Positions 18,034 through 26,118 of a stretch of 64,000 nucleotides of DNA are shown here, in pieces; positions within the stretch are counted from its first letter, which is position 1; every line of letters starts with the position of its first letter. The position numbers and the translations under genes were made by a program. The notes beneath the pieces are model-generated. The model did no database searches. It had not been told where the DNA came from and saw only the letters and a list, made by a program, of their open reading frames with translations. This DNA is from Chryseobacterium oncorhynchi (GTDB lineage Bacteria; Bacteroidota; Bacteroidia; Flavobacteriales; Weeksellaceae), in the NCBI RefSeq assembly GCF_002899895.1, contig NZ_PPEI02000004.1, positions 426,894 to 490,893 on the forward strand. Direction: 5' to 3'.

Positions 18034-18631
18034 TCTTCTTTGCATTGTAATAAAGTAACTGAATTTTAACTGCCATAGCATATAAAAAGAAAATTTTCAT
18101 TATTCCGCTTGCCACTGCTGTTAAGTCATTACCCAAAAACCATACAACAGAAAAAAGTACAATACCTACAAAAGCATTCTTTAGAATTAAAGGATGAAGA
18201 CCTAGTCGTACATAATTATACAGTCTCATTTTTCCAAACACAAGGTTATACCCTAGAAGAACTCCCATAATGCCTAATAATGAAATTTGAGAATACCTGA
18301 ATACACTAGAATCATTGTACATCAATAATGCAATAAGCAATGAAAAAGCAACAGCGCAAAAAGTAATTGTTTTAAATCTTTTTTGAAGCACTGATTTTTC
18401 AATTCTTGCGATCTTTTTGAATGATAGAAGATCTGCTTTTACCATGTTTAATTCTTTTTTCCAGCTAAGTTTTGCCTGTTGAAAAGCTTCCTGAAAACTG
18501 ATATTTTTTTCTTCCTGCTCTACTGAAATCTGCTCTATGAAATGATCTTTAATTTCAATAAACAATTCAGAATTTAAATTCTTTGATAAAAGGTATCTTT
18601 CGATCTCTTTTTCTTGATTAATTGCCATCAT
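18017..18631 (-). CDS. Membrane protein paired with a PadR regulator
   Basis: 204 residues (two adjacent ATGs; 18631 or 18628). The N-terminal ~95 residues are helical and charged (EKEIERYLLSKNL, EIKDHFIEQISVEQEE), followed by four hydrophobic helices (for example FCAVAFSLLIALLMY and YSQISLLGIMGVLLGYNLVF). This arrangement is like the DUF1700/HAAS-type membrane proteins that PadR-family regulators commonly accompany. It starts 59 bases downstream of the padR-like gene on the same strand and is probably its co-regulated partner. Function unknown; a stress-sensing or permease-associated role is speculation. Confidence 0.7.
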   Translation of the reverse strand: MMAINQEKEIERYLLSKNLNSELFIEIKDHFIEQISVEQEEKNISFQEAFQQAKLSWKKELNMVKADLLSFKKIARIEKSVLQKRFKTITFCAVAFSLLIALLMYNDSSVFRYSQISLLGIMGVLLGYNLVFGKMRLYNYVRLGLHPLILKNAFVGIVLFSVVWFLGNDLTAVASGIMKIFFLYAMAVKIQLLYYNAKKTSVLI

Positions 18632-18690
18632 AGTAAAATGAATTATTAGTTTAAATATTTATTGTTTTAGGTGTGATTAAATACACATTG

Positions 18691-19014
18691 TTATATACTG
18701 AATATCGTCTGCAGATTGATAAGGTAGCTTTTCATCTCATTTTCCTGCTCTGCTTGCTGTTTCTTCCCTTTTTCAGTGAGTAAATAGTATTTCCGGTCTC
18801 TACCATTAATCTTTTGAATTTCCGAAGTGATCATTCCATCCGCCTCCAGTTTATGCAATAGAGGGTAAAGAGCGCCCTCTGTCATTTCAAGCTCTCCCTG
18901 CGTAAGCTCTTTGGCTCTCTGCGTAATCTGGTAGCCATACATTTTAATTTCCTTGGAAAGTAATTTCAAAATGATATTCTGTAAGGTTCCTTTATAAAGA
19001 CTGTTCTTTTTCAT
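18691..19014 (-). CDS. PadR-family transcriptional regulator
   Basis: 107 residues, the short PadR-s2 type. The winged-helix core is clear: 'GTLQNIILKLLSKEIKMYGY' and 'QITQRAKELTQGELEMTEGA', then 'LYPLLHKLEADGMITSE' and 'RDRKYYLLTEKGKKQ' (wing). A C-terminal helix for dimerisation follows. PadR repressors usually regulate their own operon. Upstream, a perfect 12-bp inverted repeat brackets the -7 element of this gene, so autoregulation is likely. The downstream membrane protein is in the same operon. Confidence 0.92.
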   Translation of the reverse strand: MKKNSLYKGTLQNIILKLLSKEIKMYGYQITQRAKELTQGELEMTEGALYPLLHKLEADGMITSEIQKINGRDRKYYLLTEKGKKQQAEQENEMKSYLINLQTIFSI

Positions 19015-19020
19015 GGAGTA

Positions 19021-19068
19021 ATTTTAATACATTGCAAACATATGCATAATTTTCTTATGTATTAAAAT
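19021..19068 (-). promoter_or_regulatory. Putative PadR operator overlapping the padR promoter
   Basis: A perfect 12-bp inverted repeat (attttaatacat at 19021-19032, atgtattaaaat at 19057-19068) encloses a minus-strand -7 element TATGTTTG at 19035-19042. The inner ends ACAT/ATGT match the half-site usual for PadR proteins. Confidence 0.65.
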
Positions 19069-19094
19069 TTATTTTAATTTTTTTAATTTGCTTT

Positions 19095-19619
19095 ATGAAA
19101 AAAATGTACTTCATTGCCATTTATCCGCCCAAGGAAATCATTGAAGAAGTCAAGGTTTTTAAAAGAGATCTTGCTGTTTCCTACGGTAATACCAAGGCAT
19201 TGAAGAACGATGCCCACATCACTCTTTTCCCTCCTTTTTCCAGAGAATTGGAAATGGAAAGTGATATTCACATTGCTTTTCAAAAAATTAATACTAGTTT
19301 ATCACCATTTGAAATGGAGTTAAATGGATTTGGCAGTTTCCCCAATCCTAAAAACCCTGTAATTTTTATACATCCTGAAGATAATGTTCATTTAACTGAA
19401 CTTTACCATAGAGTGAAGCAGCATTTTAATTTTGCAAATTATTCATTTACTCCCCATATGACAGTAGGATATAGAGATCTAACATGGGAGAACTATCTGA
19501 AAGCATGGGAAAAATATAAAGAAAAAGAATATAAAACTAAATTCATCGTTGACAAAATTCTACTGCTTCGTTATGATGGTAAATGGATTCCCATTGCGGA
19601 AAAATACTTAACAGATTAA
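19095..19619 (+). CDS. 2H phosphoesterase (2'-5' RNA ligase-like)
   Basis: 174 residues with the two HxT motifs of the 2H (LigT/ThpR) superfamily: His41 in 'DAHITLFPPF' and His121 in 'FTPHMTVGY'. Members hydrolyse or form 2',5'- or cyclic phosphodiester bonds in RNA or nucleotides. The short protein matches the stand-alone bacterial type. Its start codon lies 27 bases beyond the right arm of the PadR inverted repeat, on the opposite strand, so the PadR protein might control it as well. It is cytoplasmic; the natural substrate cannot be told. Confidence 0.88.
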   Translation: MKKMYFIAIYPPKEIIEEVKVFKRDLAVSYGNTKALKNDAHITLFPPFSRELEMESDIHIAFQKINTSLSPFEMELNGFGSFPNPKNPVIFIHPEDNVHLTELYHRVKQHFNFANYSFTPHMTVGYRDLTWENYLKAWEKYKEKEYKTKFIVDKILLLRYDGKWIPIAEKYLTD

Positions 19620-19728
19620 AAATATGAATGGGCTGAAAAATTGTTTTAGATACAATAAAGCCCCTTAAGTTCTCATTAAATTGAAGTACTGAAATATTTT
19701 CTTCTTCTATTGTTATTTTATAAAGTCA

Positions 19729-19736
19729 TATCTTTG
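19729..19736 (+). promoter_or_regulatory. ruvC -7 element (TATCTTTG)
   Basis: A TAnnTTTG match 5 bases before the ATG, with a TTG at 19710-19712 sixteen bases upstream. The transcript would be nearly leaderless. Confidence 0.5.
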
Positions 19737-19741
19737 AACCA

Positions 19742-20296
19742 ATGATTTCAGAGAAGATAATTTTAGGTATTGACCCCGGCACCGCCATCATGGGATTTGG
19801 TCTTATTTCCGTTAAAAAAGGTAAAATGGAAATGATTTCTATTCACGAACTCATCCTAAAAAAATACCCCAATCACGAAACCAAACTCAAATATATTTTT
19901 GAAAAAACACTGGCTCTTATTGATGAGTTTCATCCTGATGAAGTAGCTCTGGAAGCTCCTTTCTTTGGAAAAAACGTACAAAGTATGCTAAAATTGGGAC
20001 GCGCACAGGGAGTAGCTATGGCAGCCAGCCTTTATAGAAACATTCCCATCACGGAATATTCTCCTAAGAAGATCAAGATGGCCATTACAGGAAATGGTAA
20101 TGCCAGTAAGGAACAGGTAGCAGGGATGCTTCAAAATCTCCTTAATTTGAAAGAGTTTCCTACAAAATATCTGGATGCTTCTGATGGTCTTGCTGTTGCC
20201 GTATGCCACCACTTTAATTCCGGGACTATTACGGATACAAAATCTTACACAGGCTGGGAAAGTTTTTTAAAGCAGAATCCAAATAGATTAAAATAA
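19742..20296 (+). CDS. ruvC: Holliday junction endonuclease RuvC
   Basis: 184 residues. The catalytic acidic residues are all in place: Asp11 (ILGIDPGTAIMGFGLI), Glu71 (EVALEAPFFGKN) and Asp145/Asp148 (YLDASDGLAVAVCHHF). 'SMLKLGRAQGVAMAA' and 'YSPKKIKMAITGNGNASKEQV' are typical of the family. RuvC cuts Holliday junctions with RuvAB during recombination. It is transcribed alone, ending at a bidirectional terminator. Confidence 0.97.
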   Translation: MISEKIILGIDPGTAIMGFGLISVKKGKMEMISIHELILKKYPNHETKLKYIFEKTLALIDEFHPDEVALEAPFFGKNVQSMLKLGRAQGVAMAASLYRNIPITEYSPKKIKMAITGNGNASKEQVAGMLQNLLNLKEFPTKYLDASDGLAVAVCHHFNSGTITDTKSYTGWESFLKQNPNRLK

Positions 20297-20297
20297 A

Positions 20298-20321
20298 AAA
20301 AGCCCTTTTACAAGGGCTTTT
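20298..20321. terminator. Bidirectional terminator between ruvC and the M43 protease gene
   Basis: A perfect 10-bp stem (20298-20307 with 20312-20321), 4-base loop, flanked by A and T runs. Confidence 0.85.
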
Positions 20322-20324
20322 CGT

Positions 20325-22238
20325 TTAGTTGTTTAAGAATTTCTTAGACTCTTTCTTATTTTTATCAGAGTAATTAATGATATATGCTCCTTTAGGAAGC
20401 GATCTATCAATCTGAACCTCATTCGTCTTAGTATTTCCTTTCTGGATAAGCTTACCACTTAGATCATAGATCTGGTAATCTCCAAATACGTCATTACTTC
20501 CGGCTAATCTTAATTTATTCTCAGCTTTCAGATATACTAGTTTTGATTCTGTCTTACTACTAACCTCAGAAGTTCCCAAACCTCCCATAATTCTCACGGC
20601 ATAGTCTTCCATTTGCCCATACTGTAATTGAGAGCAAGCAGTAACATCAGGAAGTGCTGCCCCAGAATAGGTTGCTGCATCTACTGCAATTCTCATTCTT
20701 AGATAAGTATTGGTAACAGCTCCTGCCGGAGGAGTAATATTGGTAGTAATGGTAGTTCCACCTCCAACTGCTATAGTAGCAGAGGTATTATTTACTACTA
20801 ACTCAGATTCTTCAAATGAACCATTGTTATTATAGTCTATCCAAACCTTAGTCTTAAATTTATCTGCCTGATTAAAGCCATTATCATACCCTACTTTCAG
20901 CGGTGTACTTCCATTTAAAGGAATATCAGTATAATATGCAGGTCTTATACAAGTTGCTGCAGTATAGTCATCATAAAACTTAGGAGCCGGCTCATCTGAA
21001 TCATATCCATTAGTTAAGCTTCCAATAGAAGCAAAATTCACTCTTGTTGGCCCAATTGCAAAGTTGTTGTTAGCCGGATTCACAATTCCTGCTGGATTAC
21101 ATTGAGCTGCCACCACAGAAACTGGAGATGGAATTACTACAGACAGATCTTTACCTGATGTAGAGTTAAGTAGATTTTTTCTGTTCTCCATCATCAACAT
21201 AATAGCTCTTTGTCTCTGGCCTTCCGTAAATTTGCGATTAGAATTGCTATAATTCATAATATTATACTGAACACCTTGATAATTTACCCCTGTACAAGGA
21301 TTAATAGCCGTGTTAGCAGGTGCAGGAAACTGAGAGTAAGCAGCTCCGGAAACCTCTGTATCACAAACCCTGTCATTATCTATTGTACAGTCAGTCTGAG
21401 CAGGAGGGCAATATCCAGTGGTTCCACTTGCTGCGGTATAATCTCCACCTTGAAATGTATGATAAAGACCAAACGCATGTCCTAATTCATGTGTAAGCGT
21501 TGTATCATTTGAATTTTTAATGGTAGCTACTTTCATGAAACTTTCATAAAAATAGTCATAGGTTTCTGGGAACCTTGCATATCCCATCAATCCACCAGAA
21601 TTTAATTGCTGCCCGTTAAATCCAATAATAACATAAATATTAAAATAAGATCCTTCAGGCCAATGCGGAGCTAATGTTTTAATGTCAGCATCACTTGCTC
21701 CACTACCACCATTACCTTGCTTTACACCCTTTGTATCATATAAAGGAATTGGGCTACCGTTATATCTCACAATACCGTTGGTAGCTGTACACGTTGGTGA
21801 TCTTTTTGCCAAAACTAATTTAAAAGGAATTACATTTCCTCCATCTATGCCTGCCCCCTCAGGGTAAAAACCGTTTCCATAGGTAGTTGCATACATTTTA
21901 TTCGCCCTGTCAACCCAGTTTATAATTTCCTGATCTGTCAGTGATAAATTTGCATTCGCAGCAGCTTTAGACTCAATAACATGTACTACAACAGGAATTT
22001 CATAAACCTCCCCGGTATACAACCCGTTCCAGGATGTGCCACCGCCTACTTTATTCAGGTAGTCATGTTTATCAATTTTTCTCAGTTTTTGTTCTGTCTC
22101 TTCTCTTCTCTTTTTCAGCTCAGGGAACTGAGTATCCATTCTCCTTAATTCTTCATCAAAACCACAAGCATGTTCGTGGCTCTGAGAAAAAACATTAATA
22201 AACAATAAAACCGCAGAAACAATAGTAATTTTATTCAT
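20325..22238 (-). CDS. Secreted M43 (pappalysin-like) zinc metalloprotease with GEVED domain and T9SS signal
   Basis: 637 residues. A signal peptide (to about residue 18) and a charged propeptide (RRMDTQFPELKKRREETEQK) precede the metzincin domain. The zinc site is HExxHxxGxxH with His250, His254 and His260 (HELGHAFGLYH); the Met-turn is in 'QYNIMNYSNSN'. Paired cysteine segments (CPPAQTDCTIDNDRVCD) are usual for M43B. A GEVED-type beta domain follows (VWIDYNNNGSFEESEL, LQYGQMEDYAVRI). The C-terminus is a T9SS type A sorting domain (YQIYDLSGKLIQKG, LPKGAYIINY). It should be exported and processed at the surface. It is a paralogue of the gene at 26920. Confidence 0.93.
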   Translation of the reverse strand: MNKITIVSAVLLFINVFSQSHEHACGFDEELRRMDTQFPELKKRREETEQKLRKIDKHDYLNKVGGGTSWNGLYTGEVYEIPVVVHVIESKAAANANLSLTDQEIINWVDRANKMYATTYGNGFYPEGAGIDGGNVIPFKLVLAKRSPTCTATNGIVRYNGSPIPLYDTKGVKQGNGGSGASDADIKTLAPHWPEGSYFNIYVIIGFNGQQLNSGGLMGYARFPETYDYFYESFMKVATIKNSNDTTLTHELGHAFGLYHTFQGGDYTAASGTTGYCPPAQTDCTIDNDRVCDTEVSGAAYSQFPAPANTAINPCTGVNYQGVQYNIMNYSNSNRKFTEGQRQRAIMLMMENRKNLLNSTSGKDLSVVIPSPVSVVAAQCNPAGIVNPANNNFAIGPTRVNFASIGSLTNGYDSDEPAPKFYDDYTAATCIRPAYYTDIPLNGSTPLKVGYDNGFNQADKFKTKVWIDYNNNGSFEESELVVNNTSATIAVGGGTTITTNITPPAGAVTNTYLRMRIAVDAATYSGAALPDVTACSQLQYGQMEDYAVRIMGGLGTSEVSSKTESKLVYLKAENKLRLAGSNDVFGDYQIYDLSGKLIQKGNTKTNEVQIDRSLPKGAYIINYSDKNKKESKKFLNN

Positions 22239-22437
22239 ATTGATCTTTTTTTTTGATTATATAAAAGCAAAAATATCATTTTAAATTCAATTAACTCAAA
22301 AACAAAATATTTTTTTTATTATTTAGATAACTCTCCTCAGTTTACACAACATATTATGAATCAATATTTTGATATTTTTAATCAAATTACTTGGTAAAAC
22401 ATAATACTATCTTTTACATTGGTATGATTTTTAATAC

Positions 22438-22445
22438 TACATTTG
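22438..22445 (+). promoter_or_regulatory. -7 element (TACATTTG) of the DUF4407-protease operon
   Basis: A TAnnTTTG match with TTG at 22419-22421 sixteen bases upstream. The in-frame TTG at 22443 lies inside it, so translation starts at the ATG at 22461. Confidence 0.6.
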
Positions 22446-22460
22446 TATAAATTTTCAGTT

Positions 22461-23531
22461 ATGAAAACAAACCAACAAACTATAAATCAAGCGAATCATA
22501 AAATAAATTGGTTCCAAAAGTTTCTAATGGTCTGTTCTGGCGGGAACATCCATATTTTAAGAAAAACTCCAAGCGAATGGAATAAATTTTCAGGTATTGG
22601 AGGAATTGTACTTTTTACTGCGGTATTTGCCACTTTATCTGCAGGCTATGCCATGTATACAGTATTTGATAATATCTGGGCATCTGTAGGGTTTGGAATT
22701 TTGTGGGGATTAATGATTTTTAATCTTGACCGATATATTGTTTCTTCCATTAAAAAAACAGGAACATGGTGGAACCAAATACTAATGTCTATCCCACGTT
22801 TAATTCTTGCTACCTTTTTAGGAATTATTATTTCAAAACCTCTGGAACTTAAAATTTTTGAAAAAGAGGTCAACAAACAGCTTAATACCATCATTCAAAG
22901 GAATAAGAAACAGCTACAGGGAGAAATGAGTGGACGAATTCTTCAACAAAGCGGACCATTTGAAACAGAAAAGAACCAAATCTCTGAAAAAATAGCTCTG
23001 TATCAGAAATCATACGATTCTGCTTCTGTAGAGCTGGAAAAAGAAATCTTAGGAAAACAATCTGGTTTAACCAGCGGAAAGGAAGGTTTTGGCCCAAATG
23101 CTAAACGCAAGCAACAACTAAAGGAACAAAGAAGACAAGATCTTGAAAATTATCAGAAACAAGCAGCCCCAAGATTGCAATATCTGGATCAGGAAATTTC
23201 AAAAGTCTATACAAATCTGGAAACAGAAAGAAAATCTACAGAAACCTTTGAGGACAAATTCAATGGATTTGCAGCCCGACTACAGGCTTTGGATGAACTT
23301 GGAAAAAATTCAGCCATTATAGGACTCGCAGCAACCTTTATCATGGGATTATTTATCTGTCTTGAAATTTCACCAGTTTTGGTAAAATTAATTTCACACG
23401 TAGGTCCTTATGATTATCTTTTGGAAAAAACAGAAAATGATTTCAGACTTTATTCTAAAGAAAAGATTGAAAAAGGTAATGCTCTGACTGATTTCCGGGT
23501 TGAAGATTTCAAGGATAATTTAAAAAATTAG
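22461..23531 (+). CDS. DUF4407 membrane protein with long coiled coil
   Basis: 356 residues from the ATG at 22461. The sequence (FLMVCSGGNIHILRKTPSEW, then FSGIGGIVLFTAVFATLSAG) is that of DUF4407. Membrane helices are near residues 44-68, 72-93, 107-127 and 285-307. Between the third and fourth lies a charged coiled-coil region, about 135-265 (for example LKEQRRQDLENYQKQ). With four helices, the coiled coil and both ends lie on defined sides of the inner membrane; by helix count the coiled coil would be periplasmic if the N-terminus is cytoplasmic. The next gene, a soluble AAA+/M41 protease, starts 14 bases after the stop codon, so the two proteins probably work together. No function is known for the family. 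Confidence 0.88.
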   Translation: MKTNQQTINQANHKINWFQKFLMVCSGGNIHILRKTPSEWNKFSGIGGIVLFTAVFATLSAGYAMYTVFDNIWASVGFGILWGLMIFNLDRYIVSSIKKTGTWWNQILMSIPRLILATFLGIIISKPLELKIFEKEVNKQLNTIIQRNKKQLQGEMSGRILQQSGPFETEKNQISEKIALYQKSYDSASVELEKEILGKQSGLTSGKEGFGPNAKRKQQLKEQRRQDLENYQKQAAPRLQYLDQEISKVYTNLETERKSTETFEDKFNGFAARLQALDELGKNSAIIGLAATFIMGLFICLEISPVLVKLISHVGPYDYLLEKTENDFRLYSKEKIEKGNALTDFRVEDFKDNLKN

Positions 23532-23545
23532 TGTATTTTTCATGC

Positions 23546-25408
23546 ATGATTATTGATAAAGAAGAAATTCAGAAGAAAAAGAAAAAGCTGGACGATTGTA
23601 AAGCTTTCCTTAAAAAAGAGTTCATCGGAATAGATAAAATTATCGATGACTTAATGGAATATCTCCAAATCTGGTACCTGATGCCCGAGATCCTAACCCG
23701 ACCCGTAGTGATTAATCTATGGGGAATGACAGGAGTGGGCAAAACAGATTTGGTACGCAAGATGGTTCGTTTTCTGGATTATCAAAACCGATTTGTAGAA
23801 ATAGAACTAAGCAATACCGATGAAACATCCTGGAGCAAAAGCGTTGCAGATATTTTCCAAAGCAATGGCCTTAGTGATGAGAAACCAAGTATAGCTCTTT
23901 TTGATGAAATCCAGCGTTTCAACACTCTTGATAGTGACGGCACTCCTGTTCCGCAGACGAAGTTTACTGATTTCTGGGAACTTTTAAGTGATGGACGCCT
24001 CAGTAAAAGGGAGCGTGATGATCTGGAGCATTATTTATTCTCCTACCTTTTTAGAAAAAAGGAAAATGACAGACGTAAACTTCAGGGAGAAACTGAAGTG
24101 GATGAAAACCCATACCTTAACCTTTGGGATGCCAAGGAGCTAAAAAAATACCTCAGTATTGAAGATGACGTCATGAGCATCATTGATATGAAAGAGGAAG
24201 ATATGATAAAGCTGATCCGTAAGAAGCAAAAAGAAAAGAAAATCTACGAGCCTGTGGATTACAGTAAAATGCTTATTATCATCAGTGGAAACCTTGATGA
24301 AGCGTTTCAAATGTCTAAAGAAACCAGTGAGGCAGATGTAGATGCTAATATTTACCATGCATTTACAAAAAAAATAACGGTAGTTGATATCAAAAATGCT
24401 TTGGCCAGAAAATTCCGTCCTGAGCAGGTAGCCAGATTCGGAAATATTCATCTTATTTATTTTTCACTAAAAACAGAAGACTTTCAAAAGCTGATCCATC
24501 GAGAAATCAACAGCCTGAAGCATAAAACAAAAAATAAATTTGGCGTTGCATTAAAAATAGATAAAAACGTCAATGATCTGATTTATAGAAATGGCGTATT
24601 TCCAGTACAGGGAGTTCGTCCTGTATTCAGTAGTGTGGTTGATATTTTAGATACTAATCTCAGTAAATTTCTGTTTGAAGCCATCATTCATGATGATAAA
24701 ACGATAGAGATCGATTACCTGCAAAAAGAGAAAATAATTACAGGAAAAATCAGCAACCGAATTATTGAAATTCCTTATCTGGGAAGAATAGACAGGATCC
24801 GACAGGCAAACCAGCAGGATGCAGTAGCCAACATCAGTGTTCATGAATGCGGTCATGCGGTTTGCTATATGCTCTACACAGGGTTTGCTCCATTACAACT
24901 AAAAAGTAAGGTGGCCAGTAGCTATGCTGCAGGGTTCACTTTTCCACATCAAATTCATGATACCAAGGAAAGCTTGCTGGACAGAATTAAAATTTATCTT
25001 GCAGGTGGTATTGCCGAGGAAATTATTTTTGGTGATATGAATGCAAGTATTGGAAGAAGCCATGACAGGGAACAAGCAACAACGCTTGCCATAGATTATA
25101 TCCGAAAATATGGTTTTGAAGAGGATTATCAGGCAACCTATAACCTGGAAGACTACCCTCACCGCATGCAGCAGCATATTACTGATGAGAGAATTGAAAA
25201 GCTAATGCAGGAACTGGCCAAAAAAACAAGAGAAGATCTTATCTTACATTTGGACCTATTAAAAAGCCTGAGCAAAATACTTAGCGATAAAGGAAGTATG
25301 TCACCTAAGGAGATTTATGATATTGCTATAAAATATACCTTAAAGGTTAGCATTAAAGAGGAAGGCTATTTACACATTGCTAATTATCATAACTTACTAA
25401 ATTCCTAG
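23546..25408 (+). CDS. Clp-type AAA+ ATPase fused to an FtsH-type (M41) metallopeptidase
   Basis: 620 residues from the ATG at 23546. The ATPase has Walker A GMTGVGKT (60-67), Walker B IALFDE (116-121), a sensor-1 Asn in 'LIIISGN' (Asn249), an ARF arginine finger (Arg297, RPEQVARFGNIHLIYF) and sensor-2 'GVRP' (Arg358). The last two lie in a ClpB-D2-small-like context, so this is an HSP100/ClpX-group module, not the FtsH one. An extra charged insert lies at about 150-235. The C-terminal third is a peptidase M41 domain: HECGH at 433-437 and Asp507 in 'SHDREQATTLA' as the third zinc ligand. It has no membrane helix; the upstream DUF4407 protein could serve as anchor. Role: ATP-dependent proteolysis, substrate unknown. 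Confidence 0.85.
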   Translation: MIIDKEEIQKKKKKLDDCKAFLKKEFIGIDKIIDDLMEYLQIWYLMPEILTRPVVINLWGMTGVGKTDLVRKMVRFLDYQNRFVEIELSNTDETSWSKSVADIFQSNGLSDEKPSIALFDEIQRFNTLDSDGTPVPQTKFTDFWELLSDGRLSKRERDDLEHYLFSYLFRKKENDRRKLQGETEVDENPYLNLWDAKELKKYLSIEDDVMSIIDMKEEDMIKLIRKKQKEKKIYEPVDYSKMLIIISGNLDEAFQMSKETSEADVDANIYHAFTKKITVVDIKNALARKFRPEQVARFGNIHLIYFSLKTEDFQKLIHREINSLKHKTKNKFGVALKIDKNVNDLIYRNGVFPVQGVRPVFSSVVDILDTNLSKFLFEAIIHDDKTIEIDYLQKEKIITGKISNRIIEIPYLGRIDRIRQANQQDAVANISVHECGHAVCYMLYTGFAPLQLKSKVASSYAAGFTFPHQIHDTKESLLDRIKIYLAGGIAEEIIFGDMNASIGRSHDREQATTLAIDYIRKYGFEEDYQATYNLEDYPHRMQQHITDERIEKLMQELAKKTREDLILHLDLLKSLSKILSDKGSMSPKEIYDIAIKYTLKVSIKEEGYLHIANYHNLLNS

Positions 25409-25449
25409 AGAAAAAATCTATAGAAATAGCAAAACTCATTTAAAAATTC

Positions 25450-25477
25450 AACCCTTTTAGTTAATTCTGAGAGGGTT
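25450..25477 (+). terminator. Terminator of the DUF4407-protease operon
   Basis: A 9-bp stem with two G-T pairs (25450-25458 with 25469-25477) is followed by ttttattttt. Confidence 0.7.
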
Positions 25478-25508
25478 TTTATTTTTAATTTTATACTACC
25501 AAAAATAA

Positions 25509-26108
25509 ATGATCATGAAAAATTTACTTTTCACATGGGTACTGCTTATTAGCTGTACAGTTTCTCCAGCATTAAAAGCTCAAGGTTCAGACCCTTTTTT
25601 AGGACAAATTGCATTTGTGCCTTATAATTTTGCCCCGCTAGGATGGGCTGAATGCAACGGACAGATTATGTCGATTGCACAAAATACGGCTCTTTTCTCA
25701 CTTCTAGGAACTACTTATGGTGGTAATGGAACCACAACATTCGCATTGCCAGACATGAGAGGAAGAGTACTTGTCCATAGTGGTCAAAGCGCCTCGAGTG
25801 GAACTACCTACACTATGGGAGAAATCGGCGGAGCAGAAAGCGTAACATTAACAGTTACACAAATGCCGGCTCATTCTCATACAGTAAGTGCTGTAACCGC
25901 CGAGGGGAATCAAAATACTCCTACCGGTAATATTCCTGCAGATACAAAGCTTCTTGACAAGGAATATTCTGACACAACATCCAATACAACGATGGGAAGC
26001 TCCATGATAAAGCCGACTGGAGGAAACCAACCTCATGAAAACAGGCCACCTTTTATTACCTTAAAGTGTATCATTGCACTGAATGGCATTTTTCCATCAC
26101 ACAACTAA
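25509..26108 (+). CDS. Secreted tail-collar-domain protein (microcystin-dependent-protein type)
   Basis: 199 residues (ATG at 25509, or 25515). Residues 1-23 form a signal peptide ending in 'SPALKAQ', unlike true phage proteins. The rest is a phage tail collar domain: 'FLGQIAFVPYNFAPLGWAEC', 'NGQIMSIAQNTALFSLLGTT', 'YGGNGTTTFALPDMRGR', 'GGAESVTLTVTQMPAHSHTV' and 'NRPPFITLKCIIALNG'. Such collar proteins occur outside phages in many bacteria as extracellular proteins. No other phage gene is nearby. The next gene, with a T9SS signal, follows after 10 bases, so both are probably expressed together. The role is unknown. Confidence 0.85.
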   Translation: MIMKNLLFTWVLLISCTVSPALKAQGSDPFLGQIAFVPYNFAPLGWAECNGQIMSIAQNTALFSLLGTTYGGNGTTTFALPDMRGRVLVHSGQSASSGTTYTMGEIGGAESVTLTVTQMPAHSHTVSAVTAEGNQNTPTGNIPADTKLLDKEYSDTTSNTTMGSSMIKPTGGNQPHENRPPFITLKCIIALNGIFPSHN

Positions 26109-26118
26109 TCTAATTGTC

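Noticed and set aside
25509-26108. Phage tail collar gene as sign of a prophage
   Set aside because: It has a signal peptide and no capsid, terminase, integrase or lysis genes are nearby.
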